Assembly (NCBI GenBank): GCA_000495415.1
Contig: AWGX01000561.1
Span: forward strand, 1-12,248
Length of the DNA stretch: 12,248 nucleotides
Direction of reading: 5' to 3'
Source: Smithella sp. ME-1
GTDB lineage: Bacteria; Desulfobacterota; Syntrophia; Syntrophales; Smithellaceae
Of the stretch, positions 4,941 through 12,224 are shown in pieces. The notes beneath the pieces are model-generated. The model saw only the letters and a program-made list of their open reading frames with translations. It had not been told where the DNA came from and searched no databases. A program made the translations under genes and the position numbers. The stretch's first letter is position 1; every line of letters starts with the position of its first letter.

Positions 4941-5723
4941 ATGACTATCAATATTAAAACTGAAGGGCGCATTATGCTCATTGAAATTGACCGGCCTAAA
5001 AAATACAACGCCATGACGCGTGAGATGTATACGCAGATGGCGCAAGCATATTACAAACTGGATCAGGATGACGATTTGTGGGTTGGGGTTGTCTATGCCA
5101 ACGGCCCGCATTTTACTTCCGGACTGGAATTAACCGACTGGTCGGATGCCTTCAGCAATGGAGTAGGATTTCCGCTGGGCGGCAAAAATGAAATTGATCC
5201 TTTTTACATGATGGATGAGAGACGATGCCGCAAGCCGCTTATTTATGCGGTGCAGGGATATTGCTTCACCTGGGGTGTGGAGGTGATGCTCAACGCGGAT
5301 ATTCGTGTAGCGACTTCCGATACGCGCTTTGCCATGCTGGAAGTGCGCCGCGGATTTTTCCCGTGCGGAGGAGCGACTTTCAGGTTGTCCAGAGATATAG
5401 GATGGTCCAACGCGATGCGCTATCTTTTAACCGGAGATCAATGGACTGCAGACGATGCCTATCGTATGGGTTTGGTACAGTATGTAACCGAGCCTGGAAA
5501 ACAATTGGAAAAAGCAATGGAGCTTGCACGGAAAGTAGCGAGCGCCGCGCCATTGGGTGTGCGCAGCATTTTACAAAACAGCCGTTTGGCCGAAAAACAG
5601 GGTGAAGAGGTCGCGAAAAAAATTATTTATCAAATGGTTTCCGAAGTAATGAAAAGCGATGATATGAAAGAAGGCCTGCAATCTTTCATTGAAAGACGCA
5701 CTGCGGTATTCAAGGGCAAATAA
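4941..5723 (+). CDS. Enoyl-CoA hydratase/isomerase (crotonase) family protein
   Basis: A 260-residue crotonase-fold enzyme of the usual family length, cytoplasmic, acting on acyl-CoA thioesters. The oxyanion-hole segments are FTSGLEL (residues 58-64) and AVQGYCFTWG (103-112). Both catalytic glutamates of classical enoyl-CoA hydratase are present, 20 residues apart as in the rat enzyme (E144/E164): E114 in GVEV and E134 in MLEV. Hydration of a 2-enoyl-CoA is therefore chemically possible. The usual GGG before the first glutamate is FTWG here, which may reflect a bulky substrate. The start has AAGGAGAG at 4927-4934. It is followed after 118 bases by a TetR regulator. Related crotonases catalyse isomerisation, hydrolysis or C-C cleavage, so the exact reaction is open. 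Confidence 0.87.
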   Translation: MTINIKTEGRIMLIEIDRPKKYNAMTREMYTQMAQAYYKLDQDDDLWVGVVYANGPHFTSGLELTDWSDAFSNGVGFPLGGKNEIDPFYMMDERRCRKPLIYAVQGYCFTWGVEVMLNADIRVATSDTRFAMLEVRRGFFPCGGATFRLSRDIGWSNAMRYLLTGDQWTADDAYRMGLVQYVTEPGKQLEKAMELARKVASAAPLGVRSILQNSRLAEKQGEEVAKKIIYQMVSEVMKSDDMKEGLQSFIERRTAVFKGK

Positions 5724-5742
5724 TCCGTTTGTTCTTTTTGAC

Positions 5743-5757
5743 AAATGTAAAACATTT
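5743..5757. promoter_or_regulatory. AT-rich inverted repeat after the enoyl-CoA hydratase gene
   Basis: AAATGT (5743-5748) and ACATTT (5752-5757) flank a three-base centre and are followed by more T. It could be a weak terminator or an operator half. TTGACA at 5738-5743 overlaps it, but no good -10 hexamer follows at the right distance. Confidence 0.3.
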
Positions 5758-5805
5758 TTTAAAAATTTAGTCGCAAAAAATACTTGAACAAAAGATGATA
5801 CTGGT

Positions 5806-5817
5806 GTTTAAGTAAAC
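5806..5817. promoter_or_regulatory. Palindrome in front of the TetR gene, possible self-operator
   Basis: GTTTA-AG-TAAAC lies 24 bases before the TetR-family start codon. Flanking bases extend the symmetry imperfectly, with TGG on the left matched by CCA on the right after one bulged T. TetR-family genes commonly repress themselves through such sites. It differs from the TAACC-N3-GGTTA sites of the minus-strand operon. Confidence 0.4.
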
Positions 5818-5841
5818 CATCTTTATTCTTTTTCGGGTGTC

Positions 5842-6444
5842 ATGATAAAAACAGTTTCATTTAATCAACTTAAAGAGCATGAACGGGAGGTCAGGCGCGA
5901 TCTCATCATCAGCGCGGCGGAGCGGGTATTTGCTAAAAAAGCCTTTAACATGGTGACTATTCGGGATATCGCGAAAGAAGCCGGAATTTCTCACGCTCTC
6001 ATCTATCGTTACTTTCCTGATCAACAATCCTTATTTGTGGAGGCGTGTATAAGGCGTGGCGCCGAAATAGTGGAATTTGTCAATCAGCTAATCGATGACG
6101 ATAGCAATATCAAAATTGAAAAAGTTATGGAGAGGTTTATTCGGTTTTTGGCGGAGAATGATCAATATTTCAGGATGATGACACATTTCGTGCTGGATGG
6201 CTCCCTGAATGAGGAAATGATTCTACGTCTTAATACCGCCGAGAGAGTGTTGCTTGCCCAGTTCGATAGAATTTTCGCAAAGGCAAATGATGAAAAGAGT
6301 GCCCGGATGCTTTCGCATGCTTTATTTGCTGCAATGAACGGGATAATCATAACCTTCCGGAACTACCCGGGCAGGAGCAGAGAAGAGGCTTTAAATCATA
6401 TGCTGGCACTGGGGAAAATCATTGCCGAAAAATTCAAACAATAA
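5842..6444 (+). CDS. TetR/AcrR-family transcriptional regulator
   Basis: A 200-residue regulator. The N-terminal TetR-type helix-turn-helix spans about residues 18-68: IISAAERVFAKKAF, then TIRDIAKEAGISHALIYRYF (the helix-turn-helix core, about residues 39-58), then the conserved YRYFPDQQSLFVEA. The rest is the all-helical ligand-binding and dimerisation domain, which does not identify a ligand. The family usually represses neighbouring genes until a small molecule binds, often an acyl-CoA when next to fatty-acid or aromatic degradation genes. It lies between an enoyl-CoA hydratase and the acyl-CoA dehydrogenase/dehydratase operon, with only 21 bases between its stop and the end of that convergent operon. 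Control of that operon is an inference. The ribosome-binding site is weak (GGGTGT). Confidence 0.88.
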   Translation: MIKTVSFNQLKEHEREVRRDLIISAAERVFAKKAFNMVTIRDIAKEAGISHALIYRYFPDQQSLFVEACIRRGAEIVEFVNQLIDDDSNIKIEKVMERFIRFLAENDQYFRMMTHFVLDGSLNEEMILRLNTAERVLLAQFDRIFAKANDEKSARMLSHALFAAMNGIIITFRNYPGRSREEALNHMLALGKIIAEKFKQ

Positions 6445-6465
6445 TTAACCTGATTAAAATATCCT

Positions 6466-7743
6466 TCAAATTTTTGCGCGTGCCCGGTTTGCATCAATAC
6501 TTTCTAGCAAAGCTTCAATCCTCAGAAAAGCGCTCTCCTCATTGTACTTTCTGATATCCGCGTGGTCCACGTCAATCATTATCGAGGGAATTCCCAAATC
6601 TTCGGTTATCCATTTCTGAAGGTCCATCTGCATGATCGAATATACTTTGCAGCTTCTGTTGCTGGCAAACACGAATCCGTCTATTCCATAGTGACTGGCC
6701 GCCCAGGACATGGCTTTGAACCGTAAATCCATTCCGTAGGGACATACAGAAAAATTTTGTATCCGGGCAAGCGACTCCAGAGGATCACCTTCTCTGTATT
6801 CCTGAATAAATTCATAAGACCCTTCAATACCTCCCAAACACGATGTGTAGCTGGCTGCGATGATATTGGCATCAAGCCCGGCCAATCTTGTCGACATTTT
6901 CCGCAGCTGGTGCCAGGGAGCTATGCTGTCCCATAAAAGACGGTACCTTTCGTTGGGCATGGGGAACTGGCCATTTTTTATTCTTTCTTCTGTTTCATCA
7001 GCAAGCAACCTGAAGTGTTCGGCGACTTCCGGGCGCCCGCGTGAAGTCAAAAGCGGTGCCATCTGAACAAAGGAATCGAAAGCGGTTATTCCGGATGGGC
7101 GATGTACCGCACAGTCAATGAAACGTTTGTATTGTTTTGCCGCTTCACTGCTGTTTTTCAAAGCTTCCTTTGCCCGGTCGATATTAAATTTCTGTCCGCT
7201 CAGTGTTTCAATGGTCTTAATCAGGTCTTTAAACTGTGTTACGATATATTCGAGGTCTGTTTCTTTTTGCATTTCATAGCAGAAAGGAACATCGAGAATA
7301 AAGTGAGGAACGTTCCATTCCCGGTGGTATACATCAAACCATTTGACCAGCAGAGAACAATTGTTGTTATCCGATACAAGAAGGTGAGGGCGCGGCAGTC
7401 CGAAAGTTGGTGAGTCTTTCCCGCCGCTCATGGCGGTTCCGATATCGATTCTGGCATAGGAGCAGATGTCCATCGAATAACCACTGTGCTCTGCCTTTTC
7501 GCACTGAAGCATGCCGACACCTTTTGCCGCGCTCAGTGCCGCATGGCTTTCCGGTACCGCGAACACGACATTATCGAATCCTTGAAATAGTTCGACCGGT
7601 ACGACTATGGCTACCCAAATCACGAAAGCTCCCTCGCTTGCCTTGCGGTGAACATTCAGATAGTCTTCGGTCAGGATTTGCGTCAGCCGTTTGCCTGAAG
7701 CAGTTTTCATTAATTCCCTGGTGTCATCCTTTTCGTCAGCCAT
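6466..7743 (-). CDS. 2-hydroxyacyl-CoA dehydratase family, large subunit
   Basis: A 425-residue member of the 2-hydroxyacyl-CoA dehydratase / benzoyl-CoA reductase BcrB family, close in length to BcrB- and FldB/HadB-type subunits. These carry a [4Fe-4S] cluster held by three cysteines and are reduced by an ATP-driven activator to remove an unactivated alpha-hydroxyl group or reduce an aromatic ring. Candidate cluster ligands at family-typical places are C94 (ICSYAR), C129 (NNNCSL) and C365 (NRSCKV). The N-terminus lacks any activator-type ATPase domain. It is the last gene of the minus-strand operon, 77 bases after its small partner, with an AGGAAGG ribosome-binding site six bases before ATG. 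It may act on 2-hydroxyacyl-CoA or an aromatic acyl-CoA; the sequence does not decide. The enzyme is expected to be oxygen-sensitive and cytoplasmic. Confidence 0.83.
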   Translation of the reverse strand: MADEKDDTRELMKTASGKRLTQILTEDYLNVHRKASEGAFVIWVAIVVPVELFQGFDNVVFAVPESHAALSAAKGVGMLQCEKAEHSGYSMDICSYARIDIGTAMSGGKDSPTFGLPRPHLLVSDNNNCSLLVKWFDVYHREWNVPHFILDVPFCYEMQKETDLEYIVTQFKDLIKTIETLSGQKFNIDRAKEALKNSSEAAKQYKRFIDCAVHRPSGITAFDSFVQMAPLLTSRGRPEVAEHFRLLADETEERIKNGQFPMPNERYRLLWDSIAPWHQLRKMSTRLAGLDANIIAASYTSCLGGIEGSYEFIQEYREGDPLESLARIQNFSVCPYGMDLRFKAMSWAASHYGIDGFVFASNRSCKVYSIMQMDLQKWITEDLGIPSIMIDVDHADIRKYNEESAFLRIEALLESIDANRARAKI

Positions 7744-7820
7744 ATTTAACCTTCCTAAATTATTAGTATCTTTCTTTTAAATTTTCCCTTCGGGTGTTTT
7801 GGGCATTAACAGATATTTGA

Positions 7821-8930
7821 TCAACGTATCAATTCTGAAAATGCCTCGATTCTTGTCCTCAGGGCTTCCACATTATCGTCATCATCAGTTGCTATTTCCA
7901 GTTGAAGAGTCGTAATATTTTTCTGCTCAAGCATTTTGATGATAAACGGCATTTCCAAATACTCATATTCGCAGAATTTTTCTCCGACAATAATAAGTCC
8001 CCGGGCTCCACGCTTTTCAATCAGCACGTTAAGCGTTTTGAGACGATCATCCGATGAATAGAGAATAGTTGTACAAGGGTAATGATTCCGGTAAAAATCG
8101 GTGTAATAAGTGGCAGGATCATCTGTCTCCTGAGGAATATAGCTGTAGGAGCGGGCCTGAGATGATATATCGTTACCGGCTACTTTCATGCCGGCTTGTT
8201 CGATAGCAGCGCACAGCGCATCCGGAGGAGGAAGAATGCCTGAAACAATAATTTTCTTTCCATCAGCACTGTTTTTTGTTGGACCTGATTTGGCTTTTTT
8301 TATGGCATCTTCCAGCGCGGATAGATGATCTTCAGGCGCCATGAAATATCCGTTTCTGATGAGGCGTGAGAAGTCGGCATAAGATATTCTTCCTTCGGCA
8401 ACCAGCATCTCCATTTCCAGACAAAGCTTTCTTATCGTGTTGTATAATCTGACGCTGGCGAGAAAGCGTTCTGAAGAAAACCGGACTCCGAAGATACTTT
8501 CCATTTCCGCTATCAGCTCACGAATTCTGTTCGCCAAATATCCTGTAGAGTCAGTCTGGTTTGGAGATACCATGGGCACGTGCAGCTTAAGCAGAGGCCG
8601 TGTTTCCCCTTTTTCCTTGAGGCCGTGACTGATAATTTCCGGCATATTACGGAGAGTATCACAGGCGTTGTACATCATAAGGCCATCAAGAAGGGAGCCT
8701 TCTTCTGACAGGACAAATTCTGTAAGTCGCCTGGCAACAGAACAGGTAAAGCTCTGCAGATGGCGGTCGCTCTCTTTAAGAATACGTACCCCTTCCTTCA
8801 TATCCCAGAGAACCACAGGCATCATGCCGAAAGAATGGACCAACTCCATAGGTGGGTATAAAGGGAAACATCCTATAACTTTTATACCTTTTTTCTTCGC
8901 TCGTCTAATATTTTCAATCACATCAAACAT
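7821..8930 (-). CDS. 2-hydroxyacyl-CoA dehydratase family, small subunit
   Basis: A 369-residue member of the same family, in the size range of HgdB, FldC and BcrC-type partners (about 370-385). The N-terminal signature KVIGCFPLYPPMELVHSFG (residues 17-35) matches the family's opening strand and P-x-E-hydrophobic motif. Candidate [4Fe-4S] ligands are C63 (FTCSVAR), C90 (YNACDT, a typical N-x-C-D-T motif) and C320 (EKFCEYE). It pairs with the 425-residue subunit downstream in transcription to form the heterodimeric core. The start has GGGAGG nine bases upstream. A short low-complexity acidic run (TDDDDDN) sits near the C-terminus. No activator (HgdC/FldI/HadI or BcrA/BcrD type) is encoded in the window. 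Confidence 0.83.
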   Translation of the reverse strand: MFDVIENIRRAKKKGIKVIGCFPLYPPMELVHSFGMMPVVLWDMKEGVRILKESDRHLQSFTCSVARRLTEFVLSEEGSLLDGLMMYNACDTLRNMPEIISHGLKEKGETRPLLKLHVPMVSPNQTDSTGYLANRIRELIAEMESIFGVRFSSERFLASVRLYNTIRKLCLEMEMLVAEGRISYADFSRLIRNGYFMAPEDHLSALEDAIKKAKSGPTKNSADGKKIIVSGILPPPDALCAAIEQAGMKVAGNDISSQARSYSYIPQETDDPATYYTDFYRNHYPCTTILYSSDDRLKTLNVLIEKRGARGLIIVGEKFCEYEYLEMPFIIKMLEQKNITTLQLEIATDDDDNVEALRTRIEAFSELIR

Positions 8931-8976
8931 CAGTAATATCCTCCCTAATGCAGGGTACTATAACAACTTTAATGTT

Positions 8977-10599
8977 TCAAACTGTTTCCACTTCCGCCAA
9001 AGCCAGTTCCTGATATTCATGGAATAGGCGATCGCAATAATCGTCCCATTGCTCGCAAGCATGAATGGTTTTTTCTTCCATCTCGAAGAAGTGAGGTATT
9101 TCCATAATTTCTTCGAGTTCCTTGAAATATGATTGAATCAACTTTTCGTTAGCACCTTTGAGAATGTTTTTGATAAATTCTTGCGGTGGATACCACTTTC
9201 TTGCACGTTGGAAATCAACGAATAGCTGGGTCAGCAAAACGTTGCGCGGTCCTTCCCACAATTCATTTACAAGTCCGTCCCGAAGCATTCTCGGCAGGCT
9301 GGAAAAATCTTCCATAACTCCATGCCCGCCCAAAGCGCTTATGCCCAACCTGGACAAATCGCTGGCGTCCTTGGCTACAGTTATTTTCTGGAGCAGTACG
9401 AGTTGCCGGACATCAAAGCGTTTTCTCCGCATTTCCATGGGTTCGTCGGATTTATCGCTAACAAAAAGTCCTCCGGATTCCAGGCCCACGGAAAGACCAC
9501 CGGGCAGTGAAATAAAGTCTTTATACACTTTGAAATTTCCGGCGATGGTGCGTTTTACATAGCGTTCATTTTTCAGAAACTGAGCGACCAGCATGGGAAA
9601 ATCCTGAAGTTTCAGACCGAAAGCCGTGCGGAATTCGCCGTATTTCTGTATTTCGCGCAGCCCCCGGGCCATGCCCGCAGCGGATCCTATGGACAGAGCC
9701 AAACGGGAATACGTTAAAACGATTCCCACTACATTAGCAACCCCGCGATTGAGTGGTCCGACAGGATAAGCTACCGTGCCGTTGTAGGTTATTTCAGCTG
9801 TGGGCAGTTCCACGGTACCCAATTTGCGTTTGATGCGGTCAATAGTGTAGCTGTTGCGGATTTCATTTTCTTTATTGCCGGGAAGCCACATGGGTATGAT
9901 AAAGAGTCCCACTTTTTCGGACCCCTTGGGTTTGGCGGTAATTACTGAATACTCGGCATGGGCCGCAGAGCAGAAGAATTTGGTGCCATAAAGTCGCCAA
10001 ACCCCATTTTCCTCCACGGCTTCCAGCAGATTAGCGGGAACATCGGAGCCGCCTTGTATCTCAGAAACGAACTGGGCACCAATGGCATAAACGCCGTCGA
10101 TGCCATTCTTTACGTGGTCGAGGATGGCCTTCGTTTCCGGTGTATTGGCGTATTTCTCAAGCAGGGCTGCCATGCCCCATGTACAGATCAGCGGGCAGAT
10201 GATTCCAGATTCTGAATTCTCGCCTAAAAGATAAAGCTTTACAAAACGGGTCCAATCCGACGTTTTATCAGCAAACCAAGCCTCTGCGAAGACCTCCTTT
10301 TCCATAACCTCAATTTCGTAAGGACGGACAATGCGATCGATACGGTTTTTATGACCGTCATAATGCATCATATATGGCCGGTTTTCCGGTACGGAAATAC
10401 GTTCAGAAAAATCCCGCCAGCGAAAAGACACTTTTTTTGAAAAAAGTCGTGCTTCCTTGTCTAGTTTTTCTGCTTCGTCTCCCGTGTAGATTTTTATTAA
10501 TTTCTGAAAAAATGGATCTTCCATATAATAATCAACATTCTTTCTCCATTCGAGATAAGGGTTGAATGTATATGGATTGTTTCTATCTGGAAATGACAT
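8977..10599 (-). CDS. AidB-like acyl-CoA dehydrogenase family protein
   Basis: A 540-residue flavoprotein of the acyl-CoA dehydrogenase superfamily. Its length and layout match the AidB/large-ACAD branch (about 540) rather than the 380-residue core enzymes. The FAD/substrate segment is GAQFVSEIQGGSDV (residues 174-187, the T/S-E-x-x-G-G-S-D motif). The canonical catalytic glutamate is present as E449 in LWEGPRN. An extra N-terminal helical region (about 1-100) and C-terminal helices (about 465-540) flank the core. It is the second gene of the operon, 41 bases after the first dehydrogenase, with an AGAGAGG ribosome-binding site. E. coli AidB belongs to the adaptive response to DNA alkylation; here the context points to acyl-CoA catabolism. 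The substrate is unknown. Confidence 0.83.
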   Translation of the reverse strand: MSFPDRNNPYTFNPYLEWRKNVDYYMEDPFFQKLIKIYTGDEAEKLDKEARLFSKKVSFRWRDFSERISVPENRPYMMHYDGHKNRIDRIVRPYEIEVMEKEVFAEAWFADKTSDWTRFVKLYLLGENSESGIICPLICTWGMAALLEKYANTPETKAILDHVKNGIDGVYAIGAQFVSEIQGGSDVPANLLEAVEENGVWRLYGTKFFCSAAHAEYSVITAKPKGSEKVGLFIIPMWLPGNKENEIRNSYTIDRIKRKLGTVELPTAEITYNGTVAYPVGPLNRGVANVVGIVLTYSRLALSIGSAAGMARGLREIQKYGEFRTAFGLKLQDFPMLVAQFLKNERYVKRTIAGNFKVYKDFISLPGGLSVGLESGGLFVSDKSDEPMEMRRKRFDVRQLVLLQKITVAKDASDLSRLGISALGGHGVMEDFSSLPRMLRDGLVNELWEGPRNVLLTQLFVDFQRARKWYPPQEFIKNILKGANEKLIQSYFKELEEIMEIPHFFEMEEKTIHACEQWDDYCDRLFHEYQELALAEVETV

Positions 10600-10640
10600 A
10601 GTTACCTCTCTGTATTTTTTTAATGAGTTGATATTACACT

Positions 10641-11924
10641 TCAGGGCTGTTCTTTTTCAATCACGCGCCACATATCTTCATCATCGTAGATTTTTTCTTC
10701 CTCGGCTGCGGCGTTTTCTGCGTCCAGTTCACTCTGGCGGTATCTTCCGCTCTGCTTTAATAGTTCGTCATAGTAGTCGTGCTGAATCATGAGGTCCATG
10801 ATCTGATTTGTTCCTGTCCATATCTGGCATAATCGGGCATCCCTCAGCGCCCGTTCGACGGGATATACATTGGTGTATCCTATGCCTCCCATCATCTGCA
10901 TGACCAGGTTTGATATTTCCCAGGAATTGTCTGTGACGAAACGCTTGGCTTCGCTTGCAAACCGGCGGACACGCGGATCATCACGGTCGGCGGCCAGAGC
11001 GGCCTGATAAATAATGCCGGCGCTGGCATCCATAAGTGTAACGCCCCTGGCGAGCATTGCACTGACGAGTTGGAATTTTCGTATCTTCTTCCCGAAAGCC
11101 ATCCGGCGGTCCGTATAACGTGCGGCCAGTTCGAGACCGGCCCTCATGCCGCCGATGCAGGCAGCAGCGCTGGTAATGCGTTCGGGTATCATCATTCGAT
11201 TGAAAACAAAAGCACCGCCATTTAGCGGACCCAATAGGTTTTCCTTAGGCACTTTAACATTGCGGAAAGTTAACCTTCCCGTTCCGCCGCCGCGCGTTCC
11301 CATTAAGCCATATAAATACTTTACTTCAACTTCGGGTGAACGGTCTATGATTAGAGTACTAATTCGTTCATATGGGCTTGCTTTGGAATCGAGATTCGTT
11401 CGAACATATACGAGGAAAAAATCGGCCCCTTCGGCTCCCACGACAAAGCGCTTCTGACCGGTAACCAGAAAGTGATCACCATTGTCAATCGCTCTACTCG
11501 TAGCACCGAAGAAATCTGATCCGCCGCGGGGCTCAGTGAGCGCTTCAGCGGCTACAAGCTTTCCTTCCAGCATCGGTTTCAGGTATTTCATCTTTTGTTC
11601 TTCGGTGCCGAATCTGATAAGACCTTCGCCAACGATATCCGGCATGACGTATGCGCAACCACAGGCAGTTCCCAAAGACCCGATTTCCGCCATAGCGGCA
11701 ACTGCTGCAACCCAGTTTAGTCCTCTGCCTCCGTATTTTTGCGGGAATCTTATTCCCAATAGATTGTGACGGGCAAATGTTTCGTAGATTTTTCGGGGGA
11801 ATTTTATTTCATCACGGTCCATTGCCCGAAGATATTCGGGATCAATTTCATCCCTGACCATCAACCGTGCTTCTTCGGCGACTGCCAGGGCTTCAGCGTC
11901 CAGTAGAAAGTCGTTAAAGGACAT
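10641..11924 (-). CDS. Acyl-CoA dehydrogenase with relocated catalytic base
   Basis: A 427-residue acyl-CoA dehydrogenase, first gene of the minus-strand operon. The core is canonical: RFPQKYGGRG near the N-terminus, EALTEPRGGSDF (FAD/substrate loop), RRMAFGKKI, and GGIGYTNVYPVERALRD. At the usual catalytic position (W-E-G-T) it reads WTGTNQI, with T370 instead of Glu. A glutamate is present instead at E248 in IPERI, on the helix where isovaleryl- and long-chain acyl-CoA dehydrogenases keep their base. This suggests an active enzyme of that type, preferring branched or bulky acyl-CoA. About 40 extra residues form an acidic C-terminal tail (DAENAAAEEE, then DDEDMW). The ATG at 11924 is chosen over an upstream TTG at 11948 because AGGAGG lies five bases before it. 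Electrons would go to an ETF not encoded here. Confidence 0.87.
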   Translation of the reverse strand: MSFNDFLLDAEALAVAEEARLMVRDEIDPEYLRAMDRDEIKFPRKIYETFARHNLLGIRFPQKYGGRGLNWVAAVAAMAEIGSLGTACGCAYVMPDIVGEGLIRFGTEEQKMKYLKPMLEGKLVAAEALTEPRGGSDFFGATSRAIDNGDHFLVTGQKRFVVGAEGADFFLVYVRTNLDSKASPYERISTLIIDRSPEVEVKYLYGLMGTRGGGTGRLTFRNVKVPKENLLGPLNGGAFVFNRMMIPERITSAAACIGGMRAGLELAARYTDRRMAFGKKIRKFQLVSAMLARGVTLMDASAGIIYQAALAADRDDPRVRRFASEAKRFVTDNSWEISNLVMQMMGGIGYTNVYPVERALRDARLCQIWTGTNQIMDLMIQHDYYDELLKQSGRYRQSELDAENAAAEEEKIYDDEDMWRVIEKEQP

Positions 11925-11929
11925 GTTAA

Positions 11930-11935
11930 CCTCCT
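11930..11935 (-). promoter_or_regulatory. Ribosome-binding site that fixes the dehydrogenase start
   Basis: AGGAGG on the minus strand, five bases before the ATG at 11924. It lies downstream of the alternative TTG start at 11948, so that longer start would put the ribosome-binding site inside the coding region. Confidence 0.8.
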
Positions 11936-11950
11936 GTGCTTTACTCAATT

Positions 11951-11982
11951 TAACCTATGGTTAGAATAGTAACCAACGGTTA
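11951..11982. promoter_or_regulatory. Tandem TAACC-N3-GGTTA operators
   Basis: There are two perfect 13-bp palindromes: TAACC-TAT-GGTTA at 11951-11963 and TAACC-AAC-GGTTA at 11970-11982. Their centres are 19 bp apart, near two helical turns. One covers the predicted transcription start and the other fills the -10/-35 spacer. This is the arrangement expected for a TetR-family repressor, and the regulator at 5842-6444 is the only candidate in the window. Confidence 0.78.
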
Positions 11983-11993
11983 TTTTTTGTCAA
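11966..11993 (-). promoter_or_regulatory. Sigma70-type promoter of the dehydrogenase/dehydratase operon
   Basis: On the minus strand, a consensus -35 TTGACA (11988-11993) is followed after 16 bp by the -10 TACTAT (11966-11971). The predicted start of transcription near 11959 gives a leader of about 35 bases to the ATG. No other comparable promoter was seen between the four genes. Confidence 0.72.
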
Positions 11994-12173
11994 GTATTTT
12001 TTGCTCACAAATATTTTTTCATATTGTAAGCATATGGACAAAGTAATGAGAAAATTATATAAAAAGAGCAATATTTTATCAACATTTAACGTATCACATT
12101 AAGATTTTTATATTAAGAATGTTTGCTATCGGGCAAAGTGAGTTTCCAATCGTCAATGTGAACAATATACAGT
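11994..12173. other. AT-rich non-coding stretch
   Basis: Very AT-rich sequence upstream of the operon promoter, with runs of A and T and short repeats of TATTAAGA. It may act as an upstream promoter element or a nucleoid-protein binding region. No gene, RNA or strong hairpin was seen. A 22-codon reading frame starting near 12034 has no supporting features. Confidence 0.4.
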
Positions 12174-12196
12174 GTCATCCCGTGCAGAGACTGTGT
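12174..12196. repeat. Direct repeat, copy 1
   Basis: Begins GTCATCCCG and ends AGAGACTGTGT. It matches the copy at 12225-12248 at about 21 of 24 aligned positions. The opening GTCATTCCCGCG-type motif resembles dispersed REP-like elements seen in many proteobacterial genomes. Confidence 0.55.
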
Positions 12197-12224
12197 TGCG
12201 ATGTTGGAAAGCAAGATCAAAATC

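Noticed and set aside
6466..8930. Direct assignment as benzoyl-CoA reductase subunits BcrB/BcrC
   Set aside because: The family match is compatible, but no BcrA/BcrD ATPase subunits, ferredoxin or ring-opening hydrolase are present, so only the broader family is claimed.
11924..11948. Upstream TTG start adding eight residues to the acyl-CoA dehydrogenase
   Set aside because: The AGGAGG ribosome-binding site would fall inside the coding region and serves the ATG at 11924 at ideal spacing.
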